A stretch of DNA of 39,939 bases. Origin: Clostridia bacterium (lineage in GTDB: Bacteria; Bacillota; Clostridia; Oscillospirales; CAG-272). The notes beneath the pieces were generated by a model that saw nothing but the letters and a program-made list of their open reading frames with translations, did not search any database and had not been told where the DNA came from. Location: NCBI GenBank assembly GCA_017453245.1, contig JAFTKM010000016.1:1-39939 (forward strand), given 5' to 3'. The translations under genes and the position numbers were made by a program. This document shows, piece after piece, positions 22,864-30,915 of the stretch. Every line of letters begins with the position of its first letter. Position 1 is the stretch's first letter.

Positions 22864-23715
22864 ATGGCTATTTTCACAAATCAGGCAAACCTCATTTTCA
22901 ACGGTCAGACGACCTCCTCGAATATCACGACGGGCGAGGTTACCAGCGGTCTTTCCCTCACCAAGACCTCTATCTCGCGTGACTACGGCAGGAGTGACCA
23001 CGTCGCGTATATCGTGACCTTTGTAAACGAGGGCGGCGCCATCACGGGCGCAACGCTGACGGACGATCTCGGCTCGTTTACCGTCGGGAATAACACCGTC
23101 ACCCCCTTCACCTACGTCGAGGGCTCTCTCTTATTCTACCAGAATGGCGTACTCACGGACGGTCCCACAGCCGTAGGCGGTCCTCCCCTCGTTATCACGG
23201 GCATAGATATTCCCGCGGGCGGCAACGTGCAGATAATCTACGAGGCGGCGACAAACGAGTTCACACCCCTTATGGCTGGCGCATCGGTGACCAATACCGC
23301 ATATCTTGCGGGTACGGGCGTGGTTGATCCCCTTTCCGACACCGCGGTGGTTACCGCCAGGGACGAGGTAGCTCTCACTATCGCCAAGGCAATGTATCCC
23401 ACAACCGTGAACGAGGACGGCACCTTGGTCTACACCTTCATCATACAGAATACGGGAAATACGGCCGTTGTGGCAACCGATGATCTTATCGTCACGGATA
23501 CCTTCAACCCGATTCTCAATCCTATCGCCGTGACTCTTGACGGAGTCGAGCTGACTGAGGGTTCACAGTACACCTATGACGAGTCTACCGGTGAGTTTGC
23601 GACTCTCCCCGGCGCGGTTACAGTGCCTGCGGCAACCTATACTCAGGATCCCGTGACCGGAGTGTATTCCATCACCCCCGGCGTTGCAGTCATCACCGTA
23701 ACAGGCAGAGTATAA
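22864..23715 (+). CDS. DUF11-domain repeat protein
   Basis: A 283-residue, threonine/valine-rich protein without signal peptide, sortase motif or membrane helix. It contains two immunoglobulin-like DUF11 units: one about residues 30-165 (SLTKTSISRDYGRSDHVAY..., VTFVNEGGAITGATLTDDL) and one about 168-283 (LTIAKAMYPTTVNEDG..., FIIQNTGNTAVVATDDLIVTDTF). DUF11 proteins are structural surface or spore-coat-like components in Firmicutes; lack of an export signal fits a spore or unusual export route, but that is inference. AAAGGA (22848-22854) is 9 nt upstream of the ATG. Element E1 fills its leader and array A4 begins just after its stop. Confidence 0.8.
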   Translation: MAIFTNQANLIFNGQTTSSNITTGEVTSGLSLTKTSISRDYGRSDHVAYIVTFVNEGGAITGATLTDDLGSFTVGNNTVTPFTYVEGSLLFYQNGVLTDGPTAVGGPPLVITGIDIPAGGNVQIIYEAATNEFTPLMAGASVTNTAYLAGTGVVDPLSDTAVVTARDEVALTIAKAMYPTTVNEDGTLVYTFIIQNTGNTAVVATDDLIVTDTFNPILNPIAVTLDGVELTEGSQYTYDESTGEFATLPGAVTVPAATYTQDPVTGVYSITPGVAVITVTGRV

Positions 23716-23725
23716 CCCATGCGCT

Positions 23726-24022
23726 GCCCATAGGGCAACTTCACTCGGCACAGCCGAACTTCACTGTGAGAAAGACTCCTTCCGTCACGGCCTTGCCGTG
23801 CCACCTTCTCGTTGCGACTCGGTCACCTACGAGGAAAAACGATTATCAATCGTTTTTTAACACTCTCAGGCCGCTTCGCTACCTCGGTGAGGGAGGCTTA
23901 GGGCAACTTCACTCGGCACAGCCGAACTTCACTGCGAGAAAGACTCCTTCCGTCGCGGCCTTGCCGTGCCACCTCCCTCGGTGAGGGAGGCTTAGAGCAA
24001 CTTCACCACCCATAGGGCAAAT
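23726..24022. repeat. Hairpin-linker array A4 with two long GC units
   Basis: It begins with GCCC/GGGC around ATA, then AACTTCACT linkers and CGGC/GCCG hairpins. A long unit (about 23767-23905) carries the inserted AAAACGATT/AATCGTTTT hairpin and is the inverse of the unit in array A1. A shorter copy without the insert is at 23936-23998. It ends just before a terminator. Open frames here repeat the same translated text as in A1 and are not genes. Confidence 0.85.
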
Positions 24023-24038
24023 ATCCCTTATACCTTGG

Positions 24039-24069
24039 CGCGGCTCACAACTTGCGAGCCGCGTTTTTT
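24039..24069 (+). terminator. Intrinsic terminator after the DUF11 gene
   Basis: CGCGGCTC (24039-24046) pairs with GAGCCGCG (24056-24063), followed by T6. Confidence 0.9.
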
Positions 24070-24088
24070 CGTGTTTTTTGCATACATT

Positions 24089-24290
24089 TATTAATTCGCG
24101 CTTGTGTATATTTACCTATACGCAAGCAAGAGCGCGCTTTTTTAAAGTTGATTTAATTGACTTTTTCCCTCTTTTATGCTAACATAACGGAGTACCGCCC
24201 TTGCGACACATCCGAAGAGCTGTGCAAAAAAGCGTAGGCAAGAAAATCCGACTGACAAGTCCTACGGCTGCAACAATATAAGGTGATGAC
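24089..24290 (+). promoter_or_regulatory. Promoter and structured leader of the acyltransferase gene
   Basis: A hairpin GCTTGTGTATA/TATACGCAAGC (one mismatch) followed by GCGCGC and T6 lies at about 24092-24147. The promoter is TTGACT (24157-24162), 17 bp, TAACAT (24180-24185) with a preceding TG. The ~100-nt leader can form CTTGC/GCAAG, CACA/TGTG and GTAGG/CCTAC pairings. I do not recognise a known riboswitch in it. Confidence 0.6.
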
Positions 24291-25538
24291 ATGAAAAAAG
24301 ACAAGAAGAATAAAAAGAAAAACAAACAAAATATATTCCTTTACCGATTAGTGCGCTTTCTCGCCTGGTTTGTGGCGATCTTCGCCTTCAGGAGAAAGTT
24401 CATAAGAAACGAGATCAAAGGTAAGAAGGGCCCGTTTGTAATAATCGCTAACCACGAGGCGGCGCTCGACTTCGTCAACCTCATCGGCGCGACACGCACA
24501 CCGCTCTCCTTCGTTATCAGCAACTCCTTCTACAACACACTTCCCTTCAAGAGCGTTGTATCAAGGCTCGGTATGATACCGAAGCAGCAGTTCCAGACCT
24601 CGCTTAGGGACCTCGGAGCTATGAGGAGCACCATCAGGGAGGGAAAGATCCTCGTTATCTACCCCGCGGGACTTATGTGCGAGGACGGCCAGTCCACCCC
24701 CATTCCCGCCGCGACCTACGAGTTCCTCAAGTGGCTCAATACCGACGTCTACGTCGCGAAGACGATTGGCACCTACTTCTCCATGCCCAAGTGGGCAAAG
24801 GGAATCCGCGTCGGCAGAACCTTTATAGATATCTACAAGCTGTTTGATAAGGACGCGCTGCGCGAGATGCCTCTCGAAGAGGTAAAGGAAAAGACCTCTG
24901 AGGCGCTCGACTTTGACGCCTATCTCGAGCAGGAAAAGCTCAAGATCAAGTACCGTAAAAACGATAATATCGAGGGTCTTGAGAACGTGCTCTACGTCTG
25001 CCCCAACTGCATGGGCGAGTTCACCATGCGAACGAAGAAAAAGAAGACCATCTACTGCGTGCAGTGCGGCTTTGAGGAGACGAGCGACAAGTACGCCTTC
25101 TTACATAACAAGAAGGGCGTCGGAAAAGAGGTGCGCCACGTTTCCGCTTGGTCGAGAATGATCTACGAAAGCCTCAAGGAAAAGGTTGAGGAGGGCAAGA
25201 TCAAAAAGCTCACCACCATGGCAAGAGTCCAGACCATCGACCCGAAGAAGCATAAGTACCGTAACGCAGGCAGAGCGAGAATAACCCTCACCCCAGACAC
25301 CCTCTCGATCAAGGGTAACATAAACGGCGAGGATATCGACCTCGCGATGCCTACCTCCGCCTTCCCCTCCCTCCCCTTCAAGCCGGGCAGAAACTTTGAG
25401 ATCCAGCACGGAGATATCTCCTACCGTTGCTTCCCTCAAAAGCCCCTCGTCGTAATGAAGTGGGTAAACCTCGTCAAGATCTACTACGAGATCAAGACCG
25501 CAGAGAAGGCGCAAGAGGCAGAGGCTAAGGTTAAATAA
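24291..25538 (+). CDS. PlsC-like acyltransferase with C-terminal zinc ribbon
   Basis: A 415-residue protein with a lysine-rich N-terminus, a hydrophobic anchor (about 20-35) and the acyltransferase HX4D motif HEAALD (H55-D60). YPAGLMCEDG then stands in for the usual phosphate-binding EGTR-like motif. These enzymes acylate lysophosphatidic acid or similar lysolipids at the membrane. After residue ~230 there is a zinc ribbon with C237-x-x-C240 and C256-x-x-C259, then a beta-rich tail. The added ribbon is not part of standard PlsC (~240 residues). The start is supported by AAGGTG upstream, a clear promoter and a terminator after the stop. Confidence 0.8.
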   Translation: MKKDKKNKKKNKQNIFLYRLVRFLAWFVAIFAFRRKFIRNEIKGKKGPFVIIANHEAALDFVNLIGATRTPLSFVISNSFYNTLPFKSVVSRLGMIPKQQFQTSLRDLGAMRSTIREGKILVIYPAGLMCEDGQSTPIPAATYEFLKWLNTDVYVAKTIGTYFSMPKWAKGIRVGRTFIDIYKLFDKDALREMPLEEVKEKTSEALDFDAYLEQEKLKIKYRKNDNIEGLENVLYVCPNCMGEFTMRTKKKKTIYCVQCGFEETSDKYAFLHNKKGVGKEVRHVSAWSRMIYESLKEKVEEGKIKKLTTMARVQTIDPKKHKYRNAGRARITLTPDTLSIKGNINGEDIDLAMPTSAFPSLPFKPGRNFEIQHGDISYRCFPQKPLVVMKWVNLVKIYYEIKTAEKAQEAEAKVK

Positions 25539-25547
25539 AAAAAGATT

Positions 25548-25578
25548 AAGGACAGAGAAAAGCTCTCTGTCCTTTTTT
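25548..25578 (+). terminator. Acyltransferase gene terminator
   Basis: AAGGACAGAG (25548-25557) pairs with CTCTGTCCTT (25565-25574), followed by a T run to 25578. Confidence 0.9.
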
Positions 25579-25630
25579 GTTATCGGGGCGTTATGACAAC
25601 AACGGTTGTCAAATATCGATGTTTACATAA

Positions 25631-25758
25631 GTGAAGTTTTCGCTGTCGCGAAAGTGAAGTTCGGCTACACCGAGTGAAGTTACACTTCGCGTAGTGAAGT
25701 TAACCTCGTCCTAAATGGACGAGCTTAGTTGTAGGGCGTTTCTTACGAAAACCCTACA
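25631..25758. repeat. Hairpin-linker array A5
   Basis: Read from the minus-strand alarmone synthetase gene: its TAG stop lies inside TGTAGGG/CCCTACA (25730-25758). Then come AACTAAG, CTCGTCC/GGACGAG, and AACTTCACT linkers with TACGCGAAGTGTA-like, TCGG/CCGA and TTCGC/GCGAA hairpins. It stops near 25631, where a short spacer leads to the convergent terminator. Confidence 0.85.
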
Positions 25759-26548
25759 TTATGGGCATATCGAGCTTGCGTAACCTCTCAAGGAGCATAT
25801 CGTCCTCGGTGGGCGCGTCCTCGGCGGACTCAATTTTCTTGCGGAGCTTCAGCATATGCTCGTCGGTTGCGGCGATTACGTCGGCGCAGGCTCTGAGCTC
25901 ATTGCAGACCGACTCCTGATCGGGGATCTCCCTTTTATACCTTATCTGGTGCTCGAGGCTCGCCCAGAAGTCCATAGCTATCGTGCGTATCTGTACCTCG
26001 ACCATAACCTCCTTCTTGCTGTCGGCAAGATAGACCGGCACGGAGATTATCAGATGCAGGCTTCGGTATCCGTTTGGCTTAGGACTCGAAATGTAATCCT
26101 TGCACTCGATGAGCTTCACGTCATCCTGCTTTAAGAGGGCGTCTGCGATGGCATAAATATCGTCGATATACGAGCATATCACGCGGATTCCCGCGACGTC
26201 GCGCACGTTCTTTTCTATATTCTCTATGGTAAATGCAAGGCCGTTTCTCGAGAGCTTCTCGGCGATACTCTCCGTCCTTTTGAGACGTGAGGTGACCGAG
26301 CTTATGGGGTTTCTTTTGTGCTTGAGGTTGAACTCGGTTGAGAGTATATCGAGCTTTGTCTCAATCTCCTTTATAGCGCAGGTGTAGACCATCTGCAGAT
26401 CCTTGTACTCAACCACAGACCACATCATTCTCTTCGCCTGATTCATCACCATATTCACAGCGCCCGAGCTCATCAGCATATTGCCGATACGCTCAGCACC
26501 GCCGGAGCTATGCATCATATTTTCAAAGCTATTTTCCGTCATTTTCAT
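25754..26548 (-). CDS. Small alarmone synthetase (RelA/SpoT synthetase domain)
   Basis: A 264-residue protein with one RelA/SpoT nucleotidyltransferase domain and no hydrolase or TGS domain, the layout of RelP/RelQ-type (p)ppGpp synthetases. Family blocks are DVAGIRVICSYIDDIYAIAD, the G-loop-like ISSPKPNGYRSLH and VEVQIRTIAMDFWASLEHQIRYK with the catalytic glutamate. It has a ~60-residue N-terminal extension rich in methionine. It transfers pyrophosphate from ATP to GDP/GTP in the cytosol, tuning growth under stress. Its start overlaps the end of the small membrane protein gene by 20 bp, so they are coupled. Its stop codon starts array A5. Confidence 0.9.
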   Translation of the reverse strand: MKMTENSFENMMHSSGGAERIGNMLMSSGAVNMVMNQAKRMMWSVVEYKDLQMVYTCAIKEIETKLDILSTEFNLKHKRNPISSVTSRLKRTESIAEKLSRNGLAFTIENIEKNVRDVAGIRVICSYIDDIYAIADALLKQDDVKLIECKDYISSPKPNGYRSLHLIISVPVYLADSKKEVMVEVQIRTIAMDFWASLEHQIRYKREIPDQESVCNELRACADVIAATDEHMLKLRKKIESAEDAPTEDDMLLERLRKLDMPIM

Positions 26549-26876
26549 TCTCCTTTGCCTTTTTACTGCGTAGCTTTTCCTTAACGCTATTCTTCATATC
26601 GATAAGCACCGCGAGCGTCTTCTGATCGTTTGGGAACAGAAGCCTCAACAGACCTATCGCGATAGCCACGGTCACGATCTTCTCGGGCGAGATAGGCAGC
26701 CATAAAAAGGTCAGGTATGCGCCCGCAACGGCGATCATCCAACCGATATTAAAATACGTTCCCACGCCAAGCATTACGTACGACCAGCCGTTGGTTATCA
26801 ACCAACCTATGCCGAAGCATAAAAGAAAGCGCGGATTTAATATAAACTGTACTGCTTTTTTAATTTTTTGCTTCAT
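26529..26876 (-). CDS. Small three-helix membrane protein
   Basis: A 115-residue protein from ATG 26876 with three hydrophobic segments (about residues 15-35, 40-62, 65-82) and a basic, hydrophilic C-terminus. I do not recognise the family. A longer in-frame start exists but has no ribosome site; the chosen start has only AAAGG about 15 nt upstream, with a short AAGGT/ACCTT stem between. It is co-transcribed with the alarmone synthetase, whose gene begins inside its last codons. Its leader contains structured element E2, downstream of an extended -10 (TAGAAT, complement of 27052-27057). Confidence 0.6.
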   Translation of the reverse strand: MKQKIKKAVQFILNPRFLLCFGIGWLITNGWSYVMLGVGTYFNIGWMIAVAGAYLTFLWLPISPEKIVTVAIAIGLLRLLFPNDQKTLAVLIDMKNSVKEKLRSKKAKENENDGK

Positions 26877-26925
26877 TTTACAAGGTTGACCTTTCATTCG
26901 GTAAGACGGGCTTCCCTGCCCGCTA

Positions 26926-26999
26926 TGCAAGAGAGATAAGTGTCTGGGGAGCGCCGAAAACTCACGCTTCAGTTCCGGTTCGCATTATTCTCTCTTACC
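26926..26999. ncRNA. Conserved structured element, copy E2
   Basis: GCAAGAGAG pairs with CTCTCTTAC (one G-U). Internal AGATAAGTG, a GCG/CGC stem with loop CCGAAAACTCA, and GCATTATTC match E1 and E3. A GGGC/GCCC hairpin lies beside it at about 26908-26922. On the minus strand it is in the leader of the small membrane protein gene. GGTAAGA (26900-26906) is also complementary to TCTTACC at the far end, giving an alternative closing stem. Confidence 0.6.
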
Positions 27000-27051
27000 C
27001 GGCCGTAAAGGAGTCTGACTTATAACTGCTTCGCATCTTACGGCTAGTCTA

Positions 27052-27057
27052 ATTCTA
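27052..27057 (-). promoter_or_regulatory. Extended -10 promoter for the membrane protein/alarmone operon
   Basis: TAGAAT preceded by TGC on the minus strand. The -35 is weak. The transcript would begin near 27045 and first form a CCGTAA/TTACGG hairpin (about 27003-27044). Confidence 0.5.
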
Positions 27058-27125
27058 GCACAGAAATGTTTTTGAAAAGTAAGCGTAATGTTAGCGTTCT
27101 GTTAAATTTGCGGGAGAAAATAAAG

Positions 27126-27165
27126 ATGGGAAAGTCAGGCAAAAGCCGACCTTCCCACTTTTATT
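27126..27165 (-). terminator. P-type ATPase gene terminator
   Basis: On the minus strand GGGAAGGTCGGC pairs with GCCTGACTTTCCC (imperfect), followed by ATCTTTATTTT, just after the ATPase stop. Confidence 0.6.
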
Positions 27166-27171
27166 CATATA

Positions 27172-29832
27172 TTATTTGCTATGAGCTTTGATAACACCTA
27201 TCGCCTTCGACACCTCCATTACAAGGAGAGGAACGAAGATGAGCGCAAGACCGATGAGGTAGTGCTGCCAGGAGAGGTAGATGAGTCCGAAGATGGTGTT
27301 AAGTCCGGGAACGAACATAACGAGCGCAACAAGGATAACCGACGCAAGAGCGGCGAGGTTGAGGTTCTTGTTGGTGAACGGACCGATCTTGAAGAGGGAG
27401 TGCTCAGAGCGCATATTGTACGCCTGAACGATCTGGCAAAGCGCGAGAATGAAGAACGCCATGGTCTGACCTGCCTTCTCGGAGGGAGTGATGCCGCCGA
27501 GGGTTGCGTACTGACCGATATAGTAGCCCGCGAGGGTGAGAGATGCGAACATTATACCCTGAATTACTACCTTAATACCAAGACCGTGTGCAAAAATACC
27601 CTCGTCCTTGGGCTTAGGCTGCTTCTTCATAATATTCTTGTCAACCGCTTCCATACCGAGCGCGATAGCGGGGAGGGAGTCGGTTACAAGGTTGATCCAG
27701 AGGAGCTGCATCGAAAGAAGCGGAGAGTGTGCCGCGCCGAGGAAGAGCGCGCCGATTATCATCGCCATAAACACGGTGATAACCTCGCCGATGTTGGTTC
27801 CGAGGAGGAAGCCGATAACCTTCTTGATGTTATCGTAGATGCCTCTTCCCTCTCTTACCGCGTCAACGATGGTGGAGAAGTTATCGTCGGTGAGTACCAT
27901 ATCCGACGCGCCCTTGGCAACGTCTGTACCGGTGATACCCATTGCACAGCCGATGTCCGCCGCCTTGAGTGCGGGAGCGTCGTTTACGCCGTCACCGGTC
28001 ATAGCAACGACTCTGTCCTTTCTCTGCCATGCCTTGACGATTCTTATCTTATTCTCGGGAGATACTCTTGCGTATACCGAGATATTCTCAACGTTTTCAT
28101 CAAGCTCCTCGTCGCTCATTCTGTCGAGCTCCGCGCCGGTGATAGCCTTGTCACCCTCCTCGAGAATACCGAGGTCGGACGCGATAGCAGACGCGGTAAC
28201 AACGTGGTCACCTGTGATCATAACGGGCTTGATGCCTGCCTCACGGCAGGTTGCAACTGCAACTCTTACCTCAGGTCTCGGAGGATCTATCATACCGACG
28301 AGTCCGAGGAAGGTGAGGTCGGATTCAAGAGACGCGGAGTCGACAGTCTCGGGAAGAGTGTCGATAACCTTGTAGCCTACCGCAATAACACGGAGCGCCG
28401 CGCGGCTCATCTCCTCGTTCATACGAGCGGCCTTCTCAATATCTCCTGCTACGGTGATGGACGCCATAACGTCAAATGCGCCCTTGGTGATAACCACCTT
28501 CTTGCCGTCGATCTCGTTGACGGTAGTCATAAGCTTTCTGTCAGAGTCGAAGGGGAGCTCCGCAATACGGGGGCACTCGGAGTTGAGTGCGTCCTTGGTC
28601 ATACCTGCCTCGTGAGAAGCAAATACTATCGCGGTCTCGGTGGGGTCACCGATATGCTTTACGCTCTCGCCCTCAAAGATGACAGAGCCGTCACAGCAAA
28701 GGGTAGCGAGCTTAAGAAGGTTGTTCAGCTTCTCATCGTCGGTGCCTATCTCTACGAGCTCATCAGAGCCGTCGGTATATGCCTTGACGAGAGTCATTCT
28801 GTTCTGTGTAAGAGTACCGGTCTTATCCGAGCAGATTACCGACGCGCCGCCGAGAGTCTCGACCGCGGGGAGCTTACGGATAAGGGCGTTACGCTTAACC
28901 ATTCTCTGCACTCCGATGGAGAGCACGATGGTAACGATTGCGGGCAGACCCTCGGGGATAGCCGAAACAGCGAGAGATACGCTGGTCATGAAGATGTCGA
29001 GAGGATCGTTGCCGCTGGCAAAGCCGACTACGAAGATAACGCCGCAGCAGGCAAGCGCGAGGATACCGAGATATTTACCGAGCTGTGCGAGCTTCTTCTG
29101 AAGAGGAGTCTCGGTCTCACCCTCGGAATCAAGAAGGTTTGCGATCTTACCCATCTCGGTGCTCATTCCGGTAGCGGTAACCACCGCCAAGGCAGTACCG
29201 TAGGTAATGCTGCAGCCCGAGAATACCATATTGTGTCTGTCGCCGAGAGGAGCGTCGGGAGCTACTACCTCGTCTGCGTCCTTCTCACTGGGAACAGACT
29301 CACCTGTGAGCGCCGCCTCCTCACTCTTGAGGCTGACGGATCTGATAAGTCTTGCGTCAGCGGGAACAAAGTCGCCCGCCTCGAGCTTGATGATATCGCC
29401 GGGAACGAGGTCCTCAGCGTTGATCACCTTCTCTACTCCGTCGCGGATAACTCTCGCGTGGGGAGCGGACATACCTTTAAGTGCGTCGAGCGCACGCTCT
29501 GCCTTGCCCTCCTGGATAACGCCCATCACCGCGTTGAGAACAACGATGAGGAGAATGAGGATAGGCTCGAAGAACTCGCCGTGACCGCCGTTTGCCGCCT
29601 CAACGCAAGCAAGGGTGAAGGACACAGCCGCAGCCGCGATAAGTATGAGTATCATCGCGTCCTTAAACTGGTCGATGAATCTCATAAAGGTGCTTTTCTT
29701 TTTCTTTTCCTTGAGCGCGTTCTTGCCGTATTTTTCGGCAAGCTCTGCCGCCTTAGCTTCGCTAAGACCTAGCGCGCTGTCGGTAGCAAGGTCGCTTAAT
29801 ACCTCGCCCGTTTGTTTAGCGTGAAAATCCAT
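27172..29832 (-). CDS. PMCA-type (P2B-like) cation-transporting P-type ATPase
   Basis: An 886-residue pump with the full P-type order: N-terminal cation-ATPase domain, LTGES actuator loop (about 175-179), PEGL (293-296) in the ion-binding helix, phosphorylated DKTGT (D336), TGDGVND hinge, and a C-terminal helix with NLVTDSLPAIALG. PEGL plus the N...D pair is typical of calcium pumps. Related bacterial pumps also export manganese and are often under manganese riboswitches, and a candidate lies on the opposite strand. AAGGAGA upstream fixes the start. A TTGTCG-17-TAAAAT promoter lies at 29916-29888 on the minus strand. The long antisense frame over it is a composition artefact. Confidence 0.93.
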   Translation of the reverse strand: MDFHAKQTGEVLSDLATDSALGLSEAKAAELAEKYGKNALKEKKKKSTFMRFIDQFKDAMILILIAAAAVSFTLACVEAANGGHGEFFEPILILLIVVLNAVMGVIQEGKAERALDALKGMSAPHARVIRDGVEKVINAEDLVPGDIIKLEAGDFVPADARLIRSVSLKSEEAALTGESVPSEKDADEVVAPDAPLGDRHNMVFSGCSITYGTALAVVTATGMSTEMGKIANLLDSEGETETPLQKKLAQLGKYLGILALACCGVIFVVGFASGNDPLDIFMTSVSLAVSAIPEGLPAIVTIVLSIGVQRMVKRNALIRKLPAVETLGGASVICSDKTGTLTQNRMTLVKAYTDGSDELVEIGTDDEKLNNLLKLATLCCDGSVIFEGESVKHIGDPTETAIVFASHEAGMTKDALNSECPRIAELPFDSDRKLMTTVNEIDGKKVVITKGAFDVMASITVAGDIEKAARMNEEMSRAALRVIAVGYKVIDTLPETVDSASLESDLTFLGLVGMIDPPRPEVRVAVATCREAGIKPVMITGDHVVTASAIASDLGILEEGDKAITGAELDRMSDEELDENVENISVYARVSPENKIRIVKAWQRKDRVVAMTGDGVNDAPALKAADIGCAMGITGTDVAKGASDMVLTDDNFSTIVDAVREGRGIYDNIKKVIGFLLGTNIGEVITVFMAMIIGALFLGAAHSPLLSMQLLWINLVTDSLPAIALGMEAVDKNIMKKQPKPKDEGIFAHGLGIKVVIQGIMFASLTLAGYYIGQYATLGGITPSEKAGQTMAFFILALCQIVQAYNMRSEHSLFKIGPFTNKNLNLAALASVILVALVMFVPGLNTIFGLIYLSWQHYLIGLALIFVPLLVMEVSKAIGVIKAHSK

Positions 29833-29887
29833 TTCACTTATATCTCCTTTTTATTTATTATCATTTTGGAAAATGCTAACCTCGTAT

Positions 29888-29916
29888 ATTTTATCATTGA
29901 CTTTACTTCCCGACAA
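29888..29916 (-). promoter_or_regulatory. P-type ATPase gene promoter
   Basis: TTGTCG (29916-29911), a 17-bp spacer and TAAAAT (29893-29888) on the minus strand. Confidence 0.6.
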
Positions 29917-29993
29917 TAGACACATTTTTTATTTTGTTACATTTTTTCTCGAAAGCTTTGATATGATTATTTAAAATAAAACTTAAAAAAGTC

Positions 29994-30022
29994 TTGATTT
30001 ATTCATAAATATATGCTATAAT
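29994..30022 (+). promoter_or_regulatory. Promoter of the riboswitch-TetR transcript
   Basis: TTGATT (29994-29999), 17 bp, TATAAT (30017-30022) with TG one base before it. Transcription should start near 30029, right at the first aptamer stem. Confidence 0.85.
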
Positions 30023-30027
30023 TACCA

Positions 30028-30187
30028 AATGTAAGGGAGTAGTCGGCACTCTTGTGTGGTGATTGTTCAACATCGTGACTCGTCGTTACAAATCAAAAAA
30101 GCCTCTTTTGGGGCGGTATTGTAGGGCGGTCTGGCATCATCTTATGCGACGAGACTTATCTGTATGGCAGATAGGACTCGTTTTTTT
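30028..30187 (+). ncRNA. Candidate manganese (yybP-ykoY type) riboswitch with terminator
   Basis: GTAAG (30031-30035) followed by GGAGTAG is the 5' signature, and GACGAGA then CTTAT (30149-30159) closes the same stem. This resembles the GGGGAGUAG/GCAAGACC pair of yybP-ykoY RNAs. The switch is visible: CGACGAG (30147-30153) can pair with CTCGTCG (30079-30085). Alternatively CGAGACTTATCTG (30150-30162) pairs with CAGATAGGACTCG (30168-30180) as a 13-bp terminator stem (one mismatch) before T7. The family assignment is from memory of the consensus; the leader-terminator switch is seen directly. Confidence 0.6.
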
Positions 30188-30233
30188 GTACCCTATCAGC
30201 AAAAACAAATTAAGTTTTTTCACGGAGGCGCAA

Positions 30234-30836
30234 ATGGCAGACTCAAGCATAACCAAGTCAGCTCTCGGAGGAGCGCTGAAAAAATTAGTAACCGAAAAAC
30301 CCTTTGAAAAGATCAGCGTAGGCGAGATATGCGACCTATGCAGCATGAACAGAAAGAGCTTTTATTATCACTTCCACGACAAGTATGAGCTTGTGGTCTG
30401 GATATTTGAGAATGAGTTCATAGAAAACGTGAAGGGACACAAATACGGCAACATCTGGGAGATGATGTCCGTTCTGTGCTCATACTTCTATCAGAACAAA
30501 TCCTTTTACAAAAAGATACTTCAGATAAACGGTCAGAATTGCTTTACCGACTATTTCGCGTCAATGTGTAAAAGGAACTTCGTCGCAAAAATGAGCGAGA
30601 GGCTCGAGGGCATCACCATAACCGACAAGAACGTTATTCTATACGCTAACTTCTTCGTCTTTTCCGTTTACACGTGGCTCACGGGCAATGACCAAAGAGA
30701 TGACGTCGAGTTTGTCAAGGACATCAAGAACAGCGTGGTATTCGGCGCGGAGCTCGCGCATTTCTTCACTCACGATGAAAGAAAGCAGATAAATGACTCC
30801 GATATCACTATGAAATATCGCATAATAGGTAAATAA
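30234..30836 (+). CDS. TetR-family transcriptional regulator
   Basis: A 200-residue protein. The N-terminal helix-turn-helix has the TetR pattern (PFEKISVGEICDLCSMNRKSFYYHFHDKYELVVWIF, residues ~22-57). The C-terminal all-helical domain resembles the DhaS/TetR_C group. ATG 30234 is chosen because GGAGG (30224-30228) is 5 nt upstream; the frame is open further but lies in the riboswitch/terminator. It is divergent from the P-type ATPase gene. Control by a probable metal riboswitch is odd for a TetR regulator and suggests that it acts in the same metal response. Target genes are unknown. Confidence 0.82.
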   Translation: MADSSITKSALGGALKKLVTEKPFEKISVGEICDLCSMNRKSFYYHFHDKYELVVWIFENEFIENVKGHKYGNIWEMMSVLCSYFYQNKSFYKKILQINGQNCFTDYFASMCKRNFVAKMSERLEGITITDKNVILYANFFVFSVYTWLTGNDQRDDVEFVKDIKNSVVFGAELAHFFTHDERKQINDSDITMKYRIIGK

Positions 30837-30855
30837 CCGTTGTCAAAAACATATA

Positions 30856-30899
30856 AAAAGAGCACTCGGGGAGCTTGATCGCCCTGAGTGCTCTTTTTT
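30856..30899. terminator. Bidirectional terminator between tetR-like gene and mscL
   Basis: AAAAGAGCACTC (30856-30867) pairs with GAGTGCTCTTTT, plus GGG/CCC inside. A-rich and T6 flanks allow both directions. Confidence 0.9.
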
Positions 30900-30915
30900 C
30901 GTTTATTAAGTTAAA

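Noticed and set aside
23766-23984. Small gene sharing its translation with a frame at 3211-3501
   Set aside because: The shared text comes from the dispersed GC repeat unit in two orientations. There is no ribosome site, and the frame runs through hairpin-linker sequence.
27181-29772. An 863-codon open frame antisense to the P-type ATPase gene
   Set aside because: The sense strand encodes a complete, motif-perfect P-type ATPase. The antisense frame is free of stops because of codon bias and has no recognisable domain, promoter or ribosome site.
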